Source of the DNA: Rostratula benghalensis
Lineage: Eukaryota > Chordata > Aves > Charadriiformes > Rostratulidae
NCBI GenBank assembly: GCA_013399305.1
Contig: VXAI01000164.1
Coordinates: 1,499,103-1,563,102 of the forward strand
DNA: 64,000 nucleotides
Direction: 5' to 3'
Shown: piece after piece, positions 61,201-64,000 of the stretch
How positions within the stretch are numbered: the first letter of the stretch is position 1
Layout of the letters: every line of letters begins with the position of its first letter
Program-made: the position numbers and the translations under genes
The notes under the pieces: generated by a model
The model's input: the letters and a program-made list of their open reading frames with translations, nothing else
What the model was told of the DNA's origin: nothing
The model's database searches: none

Positions 61201-63027
61201 TTCAACTGATTTTTTCATCATTATGCTCAGAATCTTAAAACAAAATCAAGTTAATCAGTCAGTAAAAATTTGTACACAAAATTAAAAAAAAAAGGAACAC
61301 GGAGGGTTAAAAGACCAAGAGACTCTACTGATTCATCTTTTCAAGACTCTATTGATGGGAATCTTTCTGGGACACAAAAACCTTGTAGCTTTGATTGGCC
61401 CATTTACCGTGGCTATCTCTAATTAGTTTGGGCTTACTGTTGTGAGCAGGTCAATTAAATTTTCTGAGCCAACAAATTGTTGATACTTAATCCAAGGAAT
61501 AATAACACCGAAGATTAATTTTCCATCTTGAGAAGGCAATGATTTTTGCATTTGCATATATCATGTACATTTACTATGACGTTCTGCTAGAAAACTGAAT
61601 TAGCAATACAGATTTGCTATTTGCTAACAGTGTTGTAATGACATCTTTCAGTGTACTCTTCACTTCCTAGCCTCACTGCCATTGGACAAATCCAGCACCT
61701 GACAACTGATAACAAATTTTGCAAATCTGTCAAACAGAACCCAGACTCCTAAAACCAAAACTCCTATGAGCTTTCGTCTAGGGATAATACAGAAATACAG
61801 ACTACCAGTTTGCTCTGCAGTCAGCCAGTACAACTCTTTGTAGAACTTGTTGTCAATCCAGGATTCTAATATTATAGTGGTACATCAAAGTTTGATCTGA
61901 CATATATACTTATCAAGAGAAAAAAATCTGGCTTAGAAATTATATGTTCTGTTAAAAGGTTTTAGCACTAGGAGCACAAGCTTCTTGGGCAAAAATTAAT
62001 AAAAAGAAAGTGTCATGATGTCTGCTTCAGAGACCTAGTGGTCACTTTTGCTAGGCAGAGCAGAATAAACAGCAGAACTTATAATTTGTTGTTCTATATG
62101 GCTCTGAAGACAAATATGCAAGGATGTGCATCCATATCATACACCTGCATCACAAGGGACCACATGAACTTCAGAGTGGCTGAGCCATCTTTGATGTGTG
62201 CAAACGAATGCCTACCGTTAAACTATGATTTGCACACGTGTGAGCTGGTGTTTTGTCAAGGTGTGAGCTGGACACTGAGCAGGCATAACCTGGTAGTTTT
62301 GAATAACTCCTGTGAGCAGCGACTGCCAGTGCTAGGACCAGAGATCCTGTGTGCTTCATGGTTTCAGCCTCATTCATCACCGTGGATTTGTGTCTGTACT
62401 TGCCCAGTAGACATTTTTCTTTAAGCGTTAATGTTTTCTCTAGCAAACACACTAACTCATTTTCACAGCGACAATGAATCATTCTGGAGAGAATCCAACG
62501 TCTCATTTTCTCTTTGTTTCCCTAGGTGAAACATCCCCATAAATTACTTTTTAAATTACAAAATAATCCATTGGGAGAAAACGGGCAGCAGCGCTATTTT
62601 CAATTAGAGTACAACATTATAGGCTATTTTTGATTGTTTGCTGTAGCATGGAGAATAAACAAATATAACTAGACAAAAGAGCGTTAAATGTTGATGAATG
62701 CAAAATGTTCATTAACATTTCAAACACTAATGAGATTTCAAGTATTAAAGACTACTGAGGATCCAACTTTAAGTCACTACAAGCAAGGACAGCTTTTTCC
62801 TTTGGCTTCAAGGGATTTTGAATCAGGATGTGGATTTAAAATAAATAGGAGGTCCATGGCTAAGAAGTCATGAATTCCAAACCAGCACTTGTCAGGATGC
62901 AAAGTGCATGGTAGGATTCTGGAAAAAACAAGAACAGAGTGGTACCTTTGGGTAGGACGGTACATCCCGCCGGGGAGTCAGCCTCTTGTTTTCATCCAAA
63001 AAGCTGTACTTGCAGGGACAGTTAGTC
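46211..63027 (-). CDS. PDE9A: PDE9A, cGMP-specific 3',5'-phosphodiesterase, C-terminal 11 coding exons (partial)
   Basis: PDE9A hydrolyses cGMP to GMP with high affinity. Eleven exons, in minus-strand order 62946-63027, 60527-60601, 57313-57399, 53871-53975, 52641-52723, 51586-51742, 50341-50454, 49556-49660, 47967-48095, 47688-47783 and 46211-46261, have matching phases and encode about 360 residues. They run from [11 protein letters not shown] to the stop and cover the complete catalytic domain. The class I PDE metal-binding signature is intact: NPFHNFRH (catalytic and metal histidines), CHDLDH, and the distal aspartate in KCCDISNE. The invariant glutamine of TAQIGF, which recognises the purine, is present, as are ATDMARH and EEYFMQ of the ligand pocket. 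The variable 5' exons, including the start codon, lie beyond position 64000. The gene converges on WDR4, as in human 21q22.3. The C-terminus is shorter than human. Confidence 0.95.
47688..47783 (-). CDS. PDE9A: PDE9A exon [16 protein letters not shown]...
   Basis: Thirty-two codons, [20 protein letters not shown] then [12 protein letters not shown], the last helix of the catalytic domain. The intron to the previous exon is only 183 bases. The donor is GAG|GTACGC, a little weak. Confidence 0.95.
47967..48095 (-). CDS. PDE9A: PDE9A exon with invariant glutamine
   Basis: Forty-three codons, [20 protein letters not shown] then [20 protein letters not shown] and VTK. The glutamine in TAQIGF matches the invariant purine-binding Gln453 of human PDE9A2. 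The acceptor is ttccag and the donor is AAG|GTAAGT. Confidence 0.97.
49556..49660 (-). CDS. PDE9A: PDE9A exon with distal metal-binding Asp
   Basis: Thirty-five codons, [20 protein letters not shown] then [15 protein letters not shown]. The aspartate of KCCDISNE is the fourth metal ligand (human Asp402). The glutamate of SNE and the tyrosine of EEYFMQ line the nucleotide pocket. Confidence 0.96.
50341..50454 (-). CDS. PDE9A: PDE9A exon [14 protein letters not shown]...
   Basis: Thirty-eight codons, [20 protein letters not shown] and a conserved helix ending EEHMTC. The final cysteine replaces leucine in human. Phase requires the donor TGT|GTAAGG rather than T|GTGTAA. The acceptor is tgctag. 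Confidence 0.94.
51586..51742 (-). CDS. PDE9A: PDE9A exon [15 protein letters not shown]...KQIRQ
   Basis: Fifty-two codons after the split threonine, including [20 protein letters not shown] and HCAVAFQI. The SPLENHHCA core is a class I PDE hallmark. The acceptor is cacaccag and the donor is CAG|GTATGA. Confidence 0.96.
52641..52723 (-). CDS. PDE9A: PDE9A exon with HDLDH motif
   Basis: Reads [20 protein letters not shown] and DHPGYNN. The His-Asp pair of CHDLDH binds the two catalytic metal ions. It ends after two bases of a threonine codon with donor AC|GTAAGT. Confidence 0.96.
53871..53975 (-). CDS. PDE9A: PDE9A exon with NPFHNFRH metal/catalytic histidines
   Basis: Thirty-five codons, [20 protein letters not shown] then [15 protein letters not shown]. 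It contains the histidines equivalent to human His252 (proton donor) and His256 (metal ligand). Human has VAQMMYSMVWLCSLQ, so a Trp is replaced by Ser here. The acceptor is ctgcag and the donor is CAG|GTATGG. Confidence 0.96.
54412..54580 (-). repeat. CR1 LINE 3' fragment
   Basis: Read on the plus strand: 'catagaatcatagaatcatt', 'gatcatcgagtccaaccacc', 'aggaatggcaactcagccac' and 'ctccctggg'. This is an antisense CR1 tail relative to the plus strand, and therefore in the same direction as PDE9A transcription. Confidence 0.92.
55570..55645. repeat. Exact 38-base tandem duplication
   Basis: Unit starting ggagcaagaaagtaagcata, present twice back to back with no differences (55570-55607 and 55608-55645). 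Identity suggests a recent or polymorphic duplication. Confidence 0.97.
57313..57399 (-). CDS. PDE9A: PDE9A exon [13 protein letters not shown]...KRWL
   Basis: Twenty-nine codons, [20 protein letters not shown] then NPITLKRWL, nearly identical to human. The acceptor is ctgcag and the donor is TTG|GTAAGT. Confidence 0.95.
57400..62945 (-). other. PDE9A introns 57400-60526 and 60602-62945
   Basis: Two long introns of unique sequence separated by the exon at 60527-60601. No repeat, RNA gene or extra exon was recognised. Frames up to 158 codons (60475-60951, plus strand) are antisense or chance. Confidence 0.6.
60527..60601 (-). CDS. PDE9A: PDE9A exon [11 protein letters not shown]...EPNE
   Basis: Twenty-five codons, [20 protein letters not shown] then WEPNE, the first helix of the catalytic domain. 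The acceptor is ctgcag and the donor is GAG|GTAAGG. Both ends are in phase 0. Confidence 0.95.
62946..63027 (-). CDS. PDE9A: PDE9A exon encoding [11 protein letters not shown]...PSYPK
   Basis: Completes a split arginine codon, then reads [20 protein letters not shown] and DVPSYPK. Human has [20 protein letters not shown]. This is the linker just before the catalytic domain. The acceptor is catttcag and the donor is AAG|GTACCA. No further upstream exon is visible to the window end. Confidence 0.94.
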
Positions 63028-64000
63028 CTGAAATGAAATATTCAGTTCTTAACATTGTGAGAACAGAATCACAGTGACTTGAAAAATGCCAGAAGTACTC
63101 TGGTCTCTCAGTAGGTATTGCCTGGAGAATTACCGTGCTCCTCAACTTCTCCCTTTCCAATGTGGTATTGCTCAAATGCTTTAAAAGTGTGATCTTCTTT
63201 GGGATTTTCTCCCCTTGTGCAACACTCTCATTGTCCCTTCTCCATCTATTTGAATTCAAGCAAGGAGCATCTGTCTTTAGGTGTGTATCCATGGATACCA
63301 AATCACCTTACTTAAACCAAGTAACTTTCCTTTCCTTGCTGTCTGTGGCAGGCATAGTGGTCCAAGGATGGTAGAGCCCTTTCAGGGACCACGCCGTGTA
63401 TGGACACTGCACTTATTCACTAGTGTATACACCCTCTGAGCCCATGACTTATTACAACCGAGCTTCAGGCCTTGTAAAAGCTTGGGTAAGATCATCCATT
63501 TTGATGCCATGACCATCTTGCCTGCTCCCTTTTGGGTGGGACAACAGCAGTGAGGCACAGGCTCAGCAGACAGTCTGCTTGGCTCCCTAGTCCTGGAGGA
63601 TGGGAGCTGCTGACAGCAATTACAGGTAATTAACACTTGCCTAGTTATTAAAACCAGCACCTATTGTTACTTATCTACTCTTTCTTCCTCTGCATGTGGG
63701 AGAGCCAAGCTGATGCTGTCTCATCTGAACAGAGGACCAACATGATGGGAGGTGCACACCAGCCTTACAAGCTCTGCAGAACATCTAGGTTGATGCATTG
63801 CAGTGTGAAAGCAGTTTTTTGCCTTACAGCCATGGGGGACACAATAAAAATAAGAGCTCTGTGGTACCACCTGTGGCAATTGTGATGCTTTAACTCAGTG
63901 TGTTTCTCCCAGGTAGTTGGTCACGTGGACTTCCATAACTCATGTGAGGTTGATCAGCTTGCATTTTGCATTTATCCCTAACATTTGGATTATCCTTTCT
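63028..64000 (-). other. PDE9A upstream intron, truncated by window
   Basis: No sequence resembling the next upstream human exon (the coiled region ending KKMREELAARSSR) is visible, so this is read as intron continuing past the window edge. Confidence 0.6.

Noticed and set aside
1..64000. CRISPR arrays, operons, prokaryotic mobile elements
   Set aside because: The window is vertebrate nuclear DNA; the only tandem arrays are microsatellites and short duplications, and no spaced direct repeats were seen.

Overview
The window looks like bird nuclear DNA. The repeat landscape is almost entirely CR1 LINE fragments, with no Alu, L1 or B elements. The three genes recognised keep the order and orientation known from human chromosome 21q22.3. 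Coding sequence is split into short exons with GT/AG borders, and the sequence is moderately AT-rich outside one CpG-rich promoter. CR1 also occurs in turtles and crocodilians, so 'bird' is an inference and the species is not determined.

Layout. (1) 1-1310: the head of NDUFV3 on the minus strand (first coding exon 903-950, the rest lying before position 1), a 256-base assembly gap, a CpG-rich stretch and a very short divergent promoter (about 142 bases between the two start codons). (2) 1093-22294: complete WDR4 on the plus strand. Eleven coding exons join in frame with GT/AG borders into 424 codons plus stop, with a likely polyadenylation signal at 23202. (3) About 23.2-43.1 kb: intergenic DNA between convergent genes, holding CR1 fragments, a (TTCTA)n array that appears to have grown from a CR1 tail, and two motif clusters that may be regulatory (RFX-like palindrome near 34.7 kb; homeodomain/octamer cluster near 35.8 kb). 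(4) 46211-63027: the 3' eleven coding exons of PDE9A on the minus strand, covering the whole phosphodiesterase catalytic domain. Its 5' exons lie beyond position 64000.

Function. WDR4 is the non-catalytic WD-repeat partner of METTL1 in tRNA m7G46 methylation. NDUFV3 is an accessory subunit of mitochondrial complex I. PDE9A is the high-affinity cGMP-specific phosphodiesterase. They are neighbours by conserved synteny rather than an operon. The only sequence-level coupling seen is the shared NDUFV3/WDR4 promoter.

No previously undescribed multi-gene system was recognised. The observations most worth following up are the compact bidirectional promoter, a possible out-of-frame extra exon in WDR4 intron 7, the shortened PDE9A C-terminus, the two intergenic motif clusters, and an unassigned exon-like stretch on the minus strand at 38.1-38.4 kb. 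Exon borders were placed by eye from splice consensus, reading-frame continuity and remembered human protein sequences. No alignment was run.
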